Shown: in pieces, positions 1-8,157 of the stretch
Layout: the number at the start of each line of letters is the position of its first letter
Numbering within the stretch: the first letter of the stretch is position 1
NCBI RefSeq assembly: GCF_004364435.1
Contig: NZ_SOCT01000009.1
Coordinates: 62,001-126,000, forward strand
Source of the DNA: Pseudomonas sp. LP_7_YM
Lineage (GTDB): Bacteria; Pseudomonadota; Gammaproteobacteria; Pseudomonadales; Pseudomonadaceae
Length of the DNA stretch: 64,000 nt
Direction of reading: 5' to 3'
Notes under the pieces: generated by a model
Database searches by the model: none
The model's input: the letters and a program-made list of their open reading frames with translations, nothing else
Told to the model about the DNA's origin: nothing
Position numbers and translations under genes: made by a program

Positions 1-961
1 ATTGGTCCGGGTACTCCTTTTTGATCGCTTCGGCGAAGCGACGGGCTTCATCCAGATCCGGCTTGGCCGTTTCGCACCAGATCAGATCGGCATAGGGCGC
101 ATAGGCCAGGCCGCGAGCGATGGCTTGGTCCAGACCGGCGCGTACTTTATAGAAGCCTTCCGGGGTGCGAGTGCCGGTCACGAATGGTTTGTCGTACGGG
201 TCGCAGTCGGAAGTCAGCAGGTCGGCAGCGTTTGCGTCGGTGCGCGCCAGAATGATGGTCGGAACGCCTGCGACGTCAGCTGCGAGACGCGCTGCAACCA
301 GTTTCTGCACCGCTTCCTGGGTAGGCACCAGCACCTTGCCGCCCATATGGCCACATTTTTTCACCGAGGCCAGTTGATCTTCGAAGTGCACGCCAGCAGC
401 ACCTGCCTCGATCATGCTCTTCATCAATTCATAGGCGTTCAATACGCCGCCGAAACCGGCTTCTGCGTCGGCCACGATTGGCGCGAAGTAGTCGATATAA
501 CCTTCGTCCCCCGGATTCTTCCCGGCTTTCCACTGGATCTGGTCTGCGCGGCGGAACGAGTTGTTGATGCGCTTGACCACTGTCGGAACCGAATCCACCG
601 GGTATAGCGACTGATCCGGGTACATCGACTCAGCCGAATTGTTATCCGCCGCCACTTGCCACCCGGACAGGTAAATTGCCTGGATGCCCGCCTTGACTTG
701 CTGTACCGCCTGCCCGCCTGTCAGGGCGCCCATGCAGTTGACGAAATCCTTGTCGGGACGGAAAGACGGCTTGGCGCCCTGAGTGACCAGATTCCAGAGC
801 TTTTCAGCGCCCCGCTTGGCGAAGGTGTGTTCAGGTTGAACCGAGCCACGCAGGCGGACGACGTCTGCAGCGGAGTAGGTGCGGGTCACGCCTTTCCAGC
901 GTGGGTTCTCGGCCCAATCTTTCTCGATGGCTGCAATTTGTTGTTCGCGTGTCTGTGCCAT
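1..961 (-). CDS. aceA: Isocitrate lyase (5' part; gene runs off the left edge)
   Basis: First enzyme of the glyoxylate shunt, cleaving isocitrate to succinate and glyoxylate in the cytoplasm during growth on acetate or fatty acids. The reverse strand reads from ATG at 961 (MAQTREQQIAAIEKDW) without a stop to the window edge, giving about 320 of the usual ~440 residues. The family signature K-K-C-G-H with the catalytic cysteine lies at about residues 200-204, preceded by the GGVLNAYELMKSMIEAGAAG helix. An AGG-type ribosome site sits just upstream of the start. The C-terminal part is outside the window. No aceB is visible beside it. Confidence 0.97.
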   Translation of the reverse strand, partial: MAQTREQQIAAIEKDWAENPRWKGVTRTYSAADVVRLRGSVQPEHTFAKRGAEKLWNLVTQGAKPSFRPDKDFVNCMGALTGGQAVQQVKAGIQAIYLSGWQVAADNNSAESMYPDQSLYPVDSVPTVVKRINNSFRRADQIQWKAGKNPGDEGYIDYFAPIVADAEAGFGGVLNAYELMKSMIEAGAAGVHFEDQLASVKKCGHMGGKVLVPTQEAVQKLVAARLAADVAGVPTIILARTDANAADLLTSDCDPYDKPFVTGTRTPEGFYKVRAGLDQAIARGLAYAPYADLIWCETAKPDLDEARRFAEAIKKEYPDQ

Positions 962-1215
962 GGGGTAAACCTCGTCGCTTGGTCTTGTGGGTCTTGAGGT
1001 GAAACTGTTCGCGGTACGGGCGCCTGGGGTTTTCCAGGACGCACTTAAGGCTGCTCACTGGATTGGAAAGCATTGCGTCGGATCGGGATTTTTTACGCCT
1101 CACGATGATGAGACGCTGAAACTGCCTTTTGGGCTTAAAAGCATCAAATAGGCTCAACTTGGTAGCGTTGTCGCACGATTTAGAGTCTTTCTGCAGGTGC
1201 GCCTATCAGTGAGAG

Positions 1216-1242
1216 CGAGGCCATCATGCCTCGGCTTTTTTT
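1216..1242 (+). terminator. Orphan rho-independent terminator, possible sRNA 3' end
   Basis: CGAGGC (1216-1221), a six-base loop and GCCTCG (1228-1233) are followed by GC and seven T on the plus strand. No plus-strand gene lies upstream, because aceA is transcribed the other way. The gap 962-1482 otherwise contains the aceA promoter region and palindromes. A short plus-strand RNA ending here is possible, but I could not find a convincing promoter. Confidence 0.5.
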
Positions 1243-1257
1243 CGTCGTCAAATATTT

Positions 1258-1407
1258 TGTAGTGGTTATTTATGATCACTACATATTTGTCTGGGCCGAC
1301 TCATCAGTCAGTTTCAGGCTTTTAGGTCCAGGGAAGGGCACGTCAGCTGCGGTACTGTTCGTTCAGGAGGGATGCGGGATATGTAGCGATTTGTATGGGC
1401 ACTACAT
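1258..1407. repeat. Two palindromes with TGTAG/CTACA half-sites
   Basis: The perfect inverted repeat TGTAGTG-N12-CACTACA spans 1258-1283. A second, looser one (ATGTAG-N15-CTACAT) spans 1381-1407. They lie in the 520-base gap between aceA and the secretin-like gene. Sharing one half-site makes operators for a dimeric regulator conceivable. No regulator gene is adjacent, so function is unknown. Confidence 0.4.
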
Positions 1408-1482
1408 TTTTTGGCGAGGAATGAGAATCTGTGGGAATGGGCAAGCTCACGCCCAAAGATGCAGCGTTTCTTTTAGGTCGCC

Positions 1483-2271
1483 TCAATCGAGGCTGTCGAC
1501 CTTAACCCGCAACGTCATGTCATCGCGACCCTGAGTCGAATAGCGCCGGGTTACGCCCTGTTCGTCAGCGCGAGACTGGTCACTCACGCCTGCCAGGGTG
1601 ATCCACTCGCCCAGACGCCCGCTGACCTGAGAGTCGGTGCTCTGCACCTTGATCGCGTCGGCCTGCTGCTGGCTCATGCGGTCGTTGTTGGTGCTGATGT
1701 TCAGGTGAACGACATCACCGGTAATGCTCGCGGTGACATAGAAGCCACGGGTGACGTTGCGGTATTGGGTGTTGGTTTGCGCATAACCGTACGAGTCGGT
1801 CTGTACGTTGGTGATCGGGACACTCTGCCCGACCTGAATCAGCGCAGGAGTGCCTTCGTTGGCTTGAACCTGCTGCACGCCGCCATCGCGACTGGCAGTG
1901 CCGTAGTTGATGATTCGGGTATTGCCATCGGCAGTGACGCCGCCATTCCGCGAGCGTACCGTGCCGTTGACCGAATAGCCCTGGTCGCTCTGCAGGGTGT
2001 TATCGCTGGTGTCGACGCTGATCAACAGGCGTTTGGGCGCGGTATCGAGTTGAGCCAGAAGATCGTGAAGCTCACTGATTTTTCCCGGCTCTGCATTGAC
2101 GATGAGCTTGTTGCCGTAGGCGTTGACGCTGCCTTCGTTACCCAGGAATGATTTGACGGCAGGCATCAGATCATCGCTGGTGCGGTAGTTCAAGGGGATG
2201 ACTTCGGTGGCGGCAGCGGTCGTGAAGCTGCAAGCCAACAGAACAGAAGCGAGCAGGGTGCGTAACGACAT
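1483..2271 (-). CDS. Exported secretin-domain (NolW-like) protein
   Basis: A protein of 262 residues with a cleavable signal peptide (MSLRTLLASVLLACSFTTAAA), so periplasmic or outer-membrane. The mature start (TEVIPLNYRTSDDLMPAVKS) resembles the short N1/NolW fold of secretins, and the C-terminal half (RGFYVTASITGDVVHLNIS) resembles the beta-strand part of the secretin core, but the protein is far shorter than a pore-forming secretin. The start at 2271 was chosen because GGAG lies about nine bases upstream and the signal peptide begins there; an upstream in-frame start at 2340 would add 23 unlikely residues. Partner and role are unknown, and no other secretion genes are nearby. Confidence 0.75.
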   Translation of the reverse strand: MSLRTLLASVLLACSFTTAAATEVIPLNYRTSDDLMPAVKSFLGNEGSVNAYGNKLIVNAEPGKISELHDLLAQLDTAPKRLLISVDTSDNTLQSDQGYSVNGTVRSRNGGVTADGNTRIINYGTASRDGGVQQVQANEGTPALIQVGQSVPITNVQTDSYGYAQTNTQYRNVTRGFYVTASITGDVVHLNISTNNDRMSQQQADAIKVQSTDSQVSGRLGEWITLAGVSDQSRADEQGVTRRYSTQGRDDMTLRVKVDSLD

Positions 2272-2357
2272 CGGGGTGATCTCCGAAAGGGGCGCGTCAA
2301 AGCGTTGAGTGTGCCAGTTTGTCGGCCTGTCTATGAACAAATTGAATCGCAGGCAGC

Positions 2358-2417
2358 AGAACGCCCCGGCATCTTCGTTTCAGCATAGCCCGCTGAGGCG
2401 ATAACGACGGGGCGTTC
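2358..2417. terminator. Long inverted repeat between the GNAT and secretin-like genes
   Basis: AGAACGCCCCG (2358-2368) is complementary to CGGGGCGTTCT (2407-2417), enclosing about 38 bases. It lies just past the stop of the GNAT gene on the minus strand. There is no clear T-run, so it may be a stabilising 3' hairpin rather than a terminator. Confidence 0.35.
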
Positions 2418-2438
2418 TATGGCGTGGCGGTCCATCGC

Positions 2439-2864
2439 TTAAGGTGAGTTACGCACCATGTCCACGTGGGGGAGGCCGGCTTCGAGAAACTCTTCGCTGA
2501 CGACGGTGAAGCCAAAACGCTCATAGAAAGCAGTGGCATATACCTGGGCGCTGAGTTTCTGCTGCTTGAGGTTGCGGCTTTCCGCTTCGGTGATCACGAA
2601 CTGCAACAGCGCATCACCGACATTCAAGCCGCGCCAGTCCTTGAGGACCGACAGCCTGCCAATTTCACCGTCCGGCAACAGGCGTGCCGTGCCGATCGGA
2701 TAATCGCCTTCCAGGGCCAAAAAGTGCAGGGCGCCCGCGTCCTCGGCATCCCATTCCAGTTCGGGCGGTACCGATTGTTCGGCAATGAAGACGGCTTCGC
2801 GAATACGCCGGATATCGGCGATTTCTTTCTGCCAGTCGGCTACCCGTACATGGATCTTATTCAT
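2439..2864 (-). CDS. GNAT family N-acetyltransferase
   Basis: A cytoplasmic acyltransferase of 141 residues. Visible family features are the strand-turn LPDGEIGRLSVLKDWRGLNV containing the R-G-x-x-x-G-x-x-L acetyl-CoA loop and the C-terminal AQVYATAFYERFGFTVVSEE motif. It resembles the ElaA/YjcF-type GNATs of unknown substrate. The ATG at 2864 overlaps the last codons of the upstream roxA gene, so the two are probably translated together. A longer reading frame beginning at 2963 lies inside roxA and is not needed. Confidence 0.85.
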   Translation of the reverse strand: MNKIHVRVADWQKEIADIRRIREAVFIAEQSVPPELEWDAEDAGALHFLALEGDYPIGTARLLPDGEIGRLSVLKDWRGLNVGDALLQFVITEAESRNLKQQKLSAQVYATAFYERFGFTVVSEEFLEAGLPHVDMVRNSP

Positions 2865-4023
2865 CAGCAAACCCCAGACTTCCTTGTTTGACCAGCTCGC
2901 AGAGCAGGTTACGAGCATCGTCATTTGCCAGCCATTGGCCCAGATTATCGATATGCAGTGCATCGGCTGCGCAGACCAGTTTCAACAGCTCGCGCAGACG
3001 ACCGGGCAGCAATCGGCTTTGGCCGCTGGCGAACAGCAGCAGGTCTTCGTCGACCTCGGACCAGGCCAGGCGTGCGCTCGGGTTGCGAATCAGGATTGCA
3101 CCCTGCTCCAGGCTGTCGAGCAGTTCGGCCTCGTCCAGTTCCGGGCCGGTTACCATTTCCGGGTAGCGCGGCTCGGTCATGAACTGGCCGAACCAGGTCA
3201 GTAGCAAGCGCTCATCGCCCATGTGCTCGGCCAGCAGCGCTTTCAAGCGATCAAGGGCATCGCGCTGAATCTGGTGCGGATCGCTGACCGGCTGCACATC
3301 AGCATCGGTGTAACGCTCTTCGTCAGACATGAACTGACTGAGGAAGTCGGTGAAGTGGGTCAAAACTTCGGCGGCACTCGGTGCGCGGAAACCTACCGAA
3401 TATGTCAGGCAGTCATCCACCGCAACGCCCCAGTGAGCCAGTCGCGGCGGCAGGTAGAGCATGTCGCCCGGTTCCAGAGTCCATTCGTCGCTGCCCTGGA
3501 AGTCGGCGAGGATGCGCAGGTCCGCATGCTCCAGCAGCGGGCTGTCGGTGTCGCACATCTGGCCGATCTTCCAGTGACGCTTACCGTGGCCTTGCAGCAG
3601 GAACACGTCGTAGTTATCGAAGTGTGGGCCCACGCTGCCACCTGGCGCGGCGTAGCTGATCATCACGTCGTCTATGCGCCAGCTTGGCAGAAAGCGGAAG
3701 TTGTCCAGCAGTTCGCTGACTTCCGGAACGAATTGATCAACGGCCTGAACCAGCAGGGTCCATTCGGTCTCTGGAAGCTTGCTGAACTCATCTTCGGCGA
3801 AAGGGCCGCGCCGCAACTCCCAGGGACGCACACCGTTCTCGATGATCAGGCGCGATTCAATCTCTTCTTCCAGGGTCAGGCCTGCCAGCTCGTCAGGATC
3901 GATCGGGCTTTCGAAGTCAGGGATTGCCTGACGAATAAGCAGCGGTTTTTTCTGCCAGTAATCACGCAGGAATTCGCGCGCCGTAATGCCACCAAGCAAC
4001 TGCAGAGGAATATCAGGATTCAT
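2857..4023 (-). CDS. roxA: Ribosomal protein uL16 arginine 3-hydroxylase (cupin/JmjC fold)
   Basis: 2-oxoglutarate/Fe(II) oxygenase of the RoxA (YcfD) family, which hydroxylates an arginine of ribosomal protein L16. The iron ligands are recognisable: H-F-D near residues 134-136 in VGPHFDNYDVFLLQGHGKRH and a distal His in LAHWGVAV near residue 197. The C-terminal dimerisation and winged-helix part follows. The 388-residue length fits the family. It lies downstream of purB behind a terminator and overlaps the GNAT gene by eight bases. Confidence 0.9.
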   Translation of the reverse strand: MNPDIPLQLLGGITAREFLRDYWQKKPLLIRQAIPDFESPIDPDELAGLTLEEEIESRLIIENGVRPWELRRGPFAEDEFSKLPETEWTLLVQAVDQFVPEVSELLDNFRFLPSWRIDDVMISYAAPGGSVGPHFDNYDVFLLQGHGKRHWKIGQMCDTDSPLLEHADLRILADFQGSDEWTLEPGDMLYLPPRLAHWGVAVDDCLTYSVGFRAPSAAEVLTHFTDFLSQFMSDEERYTDADVQPVSDPHQIQRDALDRLKALLAEHMGDERLLLTWFGQFMTEPRYPEMVTGPELDEAELLDSLEQGAILIRNPSARLAWSEVDEDLLLFASGQSRLLPGRLRELLKLVCAADALHIDNLGQWLANDDARNLLCELVKQGSLGFADE

Positions 4024-4060
4024 GTGTAACCTATTGAAAAAACGTATTTTCCAGACTGGA

Positions 4061-4086
4061 ATAAAAACGCCCGGCTCAGCCGGGCG
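4061..4086 (-). terminator. Rho-independent terminator of purB
   Basis: The stem CGCCCGGC/GCCGGGCG (4068-4086) with a 3-base loop is followed on the minus strand by TTTTTAT. It lies 20 bases beyond the purB stop and ahead of roxA. Confidence 0.85.
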
Positions 4087-4106
4087 TGCAGAGCAAATGC
4101 GTAGGA

Positions 4107-5477
4107 TCAGATGCGCTTGGCTTGAGCAACTGCGCTGCCAATGTAATTGGCAGGGGTGAGTCTTTTCAGCTCCGCGCGAGCTTCGGGCGGCATATCCAGC
4201 CCATCGATGAAAGTCTGCAACGCTTCAGGGCTGATGCCCTTGCCGCGTGTCAATTCCTTGAGTTTCTCGTAGGGGTTTTCGATGTCGTAGCGACGCATGA
4301 CGGTCTGGATCGGCTCGGCAAGCACTTCCCAGCAAGCGTCCAGGTCAGCAGCGATTTTCTGCTCGTTCAGCTCCAGCTTGCCGATACCTTTGAGGCTCGC
4401 TTCGTACGCAATCACGCTGTGAGCAAAGCCCACGCCGAGGTTGCGCAGCACGGTGGAGTCGGTCAGGTCGCGCTGCCAGCGGGAGATCGGCAGTTTGCTG
4501 GCCAGGTGCTGAAACAGTGCATTGGCGATACCCAGGTTGCCTTCGGAGTTTTCGAAGTCGATCGGGTTGACCTTGTGGGGCATGGTCGAGGAGCCGATTT
4601 CGCCTGCGACGGTCCTCTGCTTGAAGTAGCCCAAGGAGATGTAGCCCCAGATGTCGCGGTCAAAGTCGATCAGGATGGTGTTGTAGCGGGCGATCGCGTC
4701 GAACAACTCGGCAATGTAGTCGTGCGGTTCGATCTGCGTGGTGTAGGGGTTGAAACCCAGGCCCAGTTCGTCTTCGATGAAGGCGCGGGCGTTGGCTTCC
4801 CAGTCGATATCCGGGTAGGCCGACAGGTGTGCGTTGTAGTTGCCGACGGCGCCATTGATCTTGCCCAGCAGCGGCACGGCAGCGACCTGCGCGATCTGGC
4901 GCTCCAGGCGATAGACGACGTTGGCCAGTTCCTTGCCCAGGGTGGTGGGCGAAGCAGGCTGACCGTGGGTGCGCGAGAGCATCGGCACGGCGGCGAAACG
5001 GATCGCCAGCTCGCGAATGGACTCGGCAATCTGACGCATCAGCGGCAGCAGCACAGTGTCGCGGCCTTCACGCAGCATCAGCGCATGGGACAGGTTATTG
5101 ATGTCTTCACTGGTGCAGGCGAAGTGGATGAATTCGCTGACCTTGGCCAGTTCCGGCAATTTGGCCGCCTGCTCCTTGAGCAGGTACTCGATGGCCTTGA
5201 CGTCGTGGTTGGTGGTGCGTTCGATCTCTTTCACACGCTCGGCGTGCTCCAGCGCGAAGTCTGTGGCCAGTATGTCGAGCAGAGCATTGGCTTGGGCAGA
5301 AAACGCTGGGACTTCCGGAATTTGCGGGTGAGCCGCCAGGCGCTGGAGCCAACGGACTTCTACCATAGCGCGGAAACGGATCAGGCCGTATTCGCTGAAA
5401 ATAGGGCGCAGGGCCTGGGTTTTGCCGGCGTAGCGGCCGTCTACAGGGGAAACCGCAGTGAGCGAAGAAAGCTGCAT
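4107..5477 (-). CDS. purB: Adenylosuccinate lyase
   Basis: Acts twice in purine synthesis: SAICAR to AICAR and adenylosuccinate to AMP. The protein has 456 residues from ATG at 5477 (MQLSSLTAVSPVDGRYAGKT), as is usual for the long gamma-proteobacterial type. The fumarase/aspartase superfamily signature SSTMPHKVNPIDFENSEG lies at about residues 291-308, and the catalytic His region TRTHGQPASPTT is present. It is the last gene of the nudJ-mnmA-hflD-purB cluster, an order also known from E. coli, and ends at a strong terminator. The in-frame start at 5522 is less likely. Confidence 0.97.
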   Translation of the reverse strand: MQLSSLTAVSPVDGRYAGKTQALRPIFSEYGLIRFRAMVEVRWLQRLAAHPQIPEVPAFSAQANALLDILATDFALEHAERVKEIERTTNHDVKAIEYLLKEQAAKLPELAKVSEFIHFACTSEDINNLSHALMLREGRDTVLLPLMRQIAESIRELAIRFAAVPMLSRTHGQPASPTTLGKELANVVYRLERQIAQVAAVPLLGKINGAVGNYNAHLSAYPDIDWEANARAFIEDELGLGFNPYTTQIEPHDYIAELFDAIARYNTILIDFDRDIWGYISLGYFKQRTVAGEIGSSTMPHKVNPIDFENSEGNLGIANALFQHLASKLPISRWQRDLTDSTVLRNLGVGFAHSVIAYEASLKGIGKLELNEQKIAADLDACWEVLAEPIQTVMRRYDIENPYEKLKELTRGKGISPEALQTFIDGLDMPPEARAELKRLTPANYIGSAVAQAKRI

Positions 5478-5610
5478 GGGGTGTTCTCGGACAGTCGGGC
5501 AACGAAATGGGGCGCGTATCATACATGAAAATCCTGATCAGCCGAGACCGACTGAGCCAGATCCACCGCGCCATGATGGGTAAAATCCGTTGTTTCTGGG
5601 CGCTCGGCAA

Positions 5611-6231
5611 TCAGCCGTGCATCAAGGGATACAATTCTTTCAATAACTTGCGACGGTTGAGGACCAACTGCCAACGATGACCGCCCACTTGTCGCCAAAG
5701 TCGCGCACAGCGAATACCGGCCAAGAGAAGGGCGCGGATTTTCGAGGCATTGTTGGGTTGCTGCAGGTTGCGCATGTCGCCATGGACCTGAATCCGCTGG
5801 CGCAAGGTACTGAGGGTTTCCTGATACAGCGCACCGCTGGCGGCGATAACGTTCTCGTGAACGATACCGAAGTGTTCGACCTGGGATTTGATCTGCGGCA
5901 GGCGCCTGCCGATGGTGTCGAGCATGTCGTCACGCTTGGACAGTTGACGCTCCAGGCCGAGCATCGCCAGAGCGTAGCGCAGCGGCTCACGCTGCAGGGT
6001 GCCGGGGTCGCGCTCCAGGGCGCTGGCGAGGGCGCGATAGCCTTCGCGCAGATTGAGGTCGTCGCCGCCGAACACGTCCAGCGTGTCCTTGGGGTCCATC
6101 ACCAGCAACCCCCCGAGCAGGCAGCCAACAGTGGCTTCGCTGGCCTGGCCGGTCTTGGCAATCCGGTCCACCAGTACGGCAGCCTGGAAGACGCCGCCCA
6201 GCGCGGTGAGTTGCTCCTGGATCGGACTCAT
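5611..6231 (-). CDS. hflD: High-frequency lysogenization protein HflD homolog
   Basis: A helical peripheral membrane protein of 206 residues. In E. coli it counteracts lambda CII; its normal role is unclear. The start MSPIQEQLTALGGVFQAAVLV and the conserved LGGLLVMDPKDTLDVFGG and LLLAGIRCARLWRQVGG stretches identify it. Its ATG overlaps the mnmA stop (TGATG), indicating translational coupling. Position between mnmA and purB matches E. coli. Confidence 0.92.
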   Translation of the reverse strand: MSPIQEQLTALGGVFQAAVLVDRIAKTGQASEATVGCLLGGLLVMDPKDTLDVFGGDDLNLREGYRALASALERDPGTLQREPLRYALAMLGLERQLSKRDDMLDTIGRRLPQIKSQVEHFGIVHENVIAASGALYQETLSTLRQRIQVHGDMRNLQQPNNASKIRALLLAGIRCARLWRQVGGHRWQLVLNRRKLLKELYPLMHG

Positions 6232-7361
6232 CAGTGAAGGTCCTGGCTGTGCCAAGGTTCGGCAGTTTCGATGACGCCGCCGCCAAGGCAGATTTCCCCA
6301 TCGTAGAACACCACCGACTGGCCGGGTGTCACGGCTCGTTGCGGCTCATCGAAGGTGGCGCGGTAGCCGTTGGCGGTGCGTTCCAACGTGCAGCTCTGGT
6401 CGCCCTGGCGATAGCGAACCTTGGCGGTCAGCGCGCGCTGCGTGCTCAGGTCGACGGGATTGACCCAGTAGATTTCCGAGGCCAGCAGGGCGCGGGAGAA
6501 CAGCCATGGGTGTTCATTGCCTTGACCGACGATCAGTTCGTTGCGTGCCAGGTCTTTTTTCAGCACGTACCACGGCTCATCGCCGGCATCCTTGAGCCCG
6601 CCGATACCCAAGCCCTGACGCTGGCCGATGGTGTGGTACATCAGGCCAGCGTGACGGCCGATGACTTCGCCAGTCGTGGTCTTGATCTCGCCCGGCTGCG
6701 CAGGCAGGTACTGCTTTAGGAAATCAGTAAAGCGACGCTCGCCGATGAAGCAGATTCCGGTGGAATCCTTCTTGTTGGCGGTCGCCAGTTCATACTTCTC
6801 TGCAATCGCCCTGACTTCGGGTTTCTCGAGCTCGCCGACCGGGAACAGGGTCTTGGCGATCTGCTCACCAGCGACAGCGTGCAGGAAGTAGCTCTGGTCC
6901 TTGTTCGGGTCCAGACCCTTGAGCAGTTCGGTACAACCATCAATGTCGCGACGACGCACATAGTGGCCGGTGGCGATCAGGTCGGCGCCGAGCATGAAGG
7001 CGTAATCCAGAAAGGCTTTGAACTTGATCTCACGGTTGCACAGGATGTCCGGGTTCGGTGTGCGCCCGGCCTTGTACTCTTCGAGAAAGTGCTCGAAGAC
7101 GTTATCCCAGTACTCGGCGGCGAAGTTCACCGTGTGCAGCGTGATACCGATCCGGTCGCACACGGCTTGGGCGTCCGCGAGGTCGTCCATGGCGGTACAG
7201 TATTCCGTTCCGTCGTCTTCTTCCCAGTTCTTCATGAAAAGGCCTTCCACCTGATAACCCTGCTCGATGAGCAGAAGAGCGGAGACCGAAGAATCCACGC
7301 CGCCGGACATGCCGACGATGACGCGCTTCTTCTCTGGATTGGAAAAGGCTGAATCAGACAT
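6231..7361 (-). CDS. mnmA: tRNA-specific 2-thiouridylase
   Basis: Makes the s2U at wobble position 34 of tRNA-Lys, -Glu and -Gln, using ATP and sulfur relayed by the Tus proteins. The PP-loop GMSGGVDSS lies near residues 18-26. The substrate-tRNA loop MKNWEEDDGTEYC and two catalytic cysteines (in the DILCNREIKF and STGICFIGERRF contexts) are all present. The length of 376 residues is normal. The partner operon tusDCBE is at 26306-27693 in this window. It overlaps hflD and follows nudJ by 70 bases. Confidence 0.97.
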   Translation of the reverse strand: MSDSAFSNPEKKRVIVGMSGGVDSSVSALLLIEQGYQVEGLFMKNWEEDDGTEYCTAMDDLADAQAVCDRIGITLHTVNFAAEYWDNVFEHFLEEYKAGRTPNPDILCNREIKFKAFLDYAFMLGADLIATGHYVRRRDIDGCTELLKGLDPNKDQSYFLHAVAGEQIAKTLFPVGELEKPEVRAIAEKYELATANKKDSTGICFIGERRFTDFLKQYLPAQPGEIKTTTGEVIGRHAGLMYHTIGQRQGLGIGGLKDAGDEPWYVLKKDLARNELIVGQGNEHPWLFSRALLASEIYWVNPVDLSTQRALTAKVRYRQGDQSCTLERTANGYRATFDEPQRAVTPGQSVVFYDGEICLGGGVIETAEPWHSQDLH

Positions 7362-7431
7362 AGGTATTCGATGGGTAGCCTGGAAAAGGACGCGATTCTA
7401 GCAGGGTGTCGGCCCCAAGGCTAAAAGCTAT

Positions 7432-7872
7432 TCATTTGCGCACGACATCCAGGCTATGAACGGGCCCTGCGAGGTAATCGTCGATGCAATCCAGAACCAG
7501 ATGGCTGCGCCAGCGTTCGGGCTGGCTGGCCAGCTCCTCGCGGGTGAGCCACGGAGCGCCGATGATGCCGGTGTCCAGAGCGCGCTCGGGATGGTGTTTG
7601 ACGGCTTTGGCAGCAAAGCAGACCCGCTGATACGTCACGCCGTTGCTCGGAGCGGTGTACAGGTAAATGCCGACCACGCCGGTCAGTTCGACGTCCCAGC
7701 CGGTTTCCTCAAGCGTTTCGCGTATGGCCGCTTCGCGCAGGGTTTCGTCAGGTTCAAGGTGTCCGGCGGGCTGATTCAGCACCAGCTTGTTGTTCTTCAA
7801 TTCTTCGACGAACAGAAAAAGGCCGTTGTCTTCGATAACGGTGGCGACTGTGATGTGAGGTTGCCAGGTCAT
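7432..7872 (-). CDS. nudJ: Nudix hydrolase NudJ (phosphatase)
   Basis: A Nudix pyrophosphohydrolase of 146 residues. The complete Nudix box G-x5-E-x7-R-E-x2-E-E-x-G is seen at residues 37-59 (GHLEPDETLREAAIRETLEE). E. coli NudJ acts on HMP-PP, thiamine diphosphate and nucleoside di/triphosphates. It is the first gene of the nudJ-mnmA-hflD-purB operon. About 90 bases upstream on the same strand lies a long base-paired element (7959-8035) that could act in its leader. Confidence 0.93.
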   Translation of the reverse strand: MTWQPHITVATVIEDNGLFLFVEELKNNKLVLNQPAGHLEPDETLREAAIRETLEETGWDVELTGVVGIYLYTAPSNGVTYQRVCFAAKAVKHHPERALDTGIIGAPWLTREELASQPERWRSHLVLDCIDDYLAGPVHSLDVVRK

Positions 7873-7958
7873 TGCAAATCTCCATGAGTGCTCGTGCGGA
7901 TCGTATGCGGCGGCAAAATCTCCAATCCGACGCAGTTCCTAGTAGGAGAGACACCGGA

Positions 7959-8035
7959 GGTTACGACGGCAGCGAAGGCGGCGGGTCAGTCACCGGATTT
8001 TCACCTGACCGGGTGCATTCGCCACCGTCGTAACC
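7959..8035 (-). promoter_or_regulatory. Highly base-paired element in the nudJ leader (candidate structured RNA)
   Basis: Nested complementary segments suggest a three-part stem: GGTTACGACGG with CCGTCGTAACC (11 pairs), GCGAA with TTCGC and GGTCAG with CTGACC, around an apical GGTGAAAATCCGG loop on the minus strand. The apical loop recalls the core of cobalamin riboswitches, but the rest of that aptamer is not recognisable. It sits upstream of the nudJ start. A weak overlapping plus-strand ORF (7888-8139) is the alternative explanation. Confidence 0.4.
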
Positions 8036-8083
8036 TGTGCAAGCTGCACCGAGGATCAAGGTTGGCCGTAGTCGTGTACACAT

Positions 8084-8117
8084 TAAAAGAAAGCCCCGGC
8101 GCAGGGCCGGGGCTTTC
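8084..8117 (-). terminator. Rho-independent terminator of the isocitrate dehydrogenase gene
   Basis: GAAAGCCCCGGC pairs with GCCGGGGCTTTC around a five-base loop; the minus-strand transcript continues into TTTT. It lies 41 bases beyond the stop of the gene at 8158. Confidence 0.9.
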
Positions 8118-8157
8118 ATGTTGCGTTCGGCGGCATTAACCGTCGATCCAGCAAGCC

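Noticed and set aside
4086..5528. A 480-residue open frame on the plus strand opposite purB
   Set aside because: Antisense shadow of a certain gene; Gln/Val/Asp-rich reverse-complement composition, no RBS, no family features.
7888..8139. 83-residue plus-strand ORF over the palindromic nudJ leader
   Set aside because: No RBS or family features; the base-pairing pattern explains the sequence better, although I keep it as an alternative.
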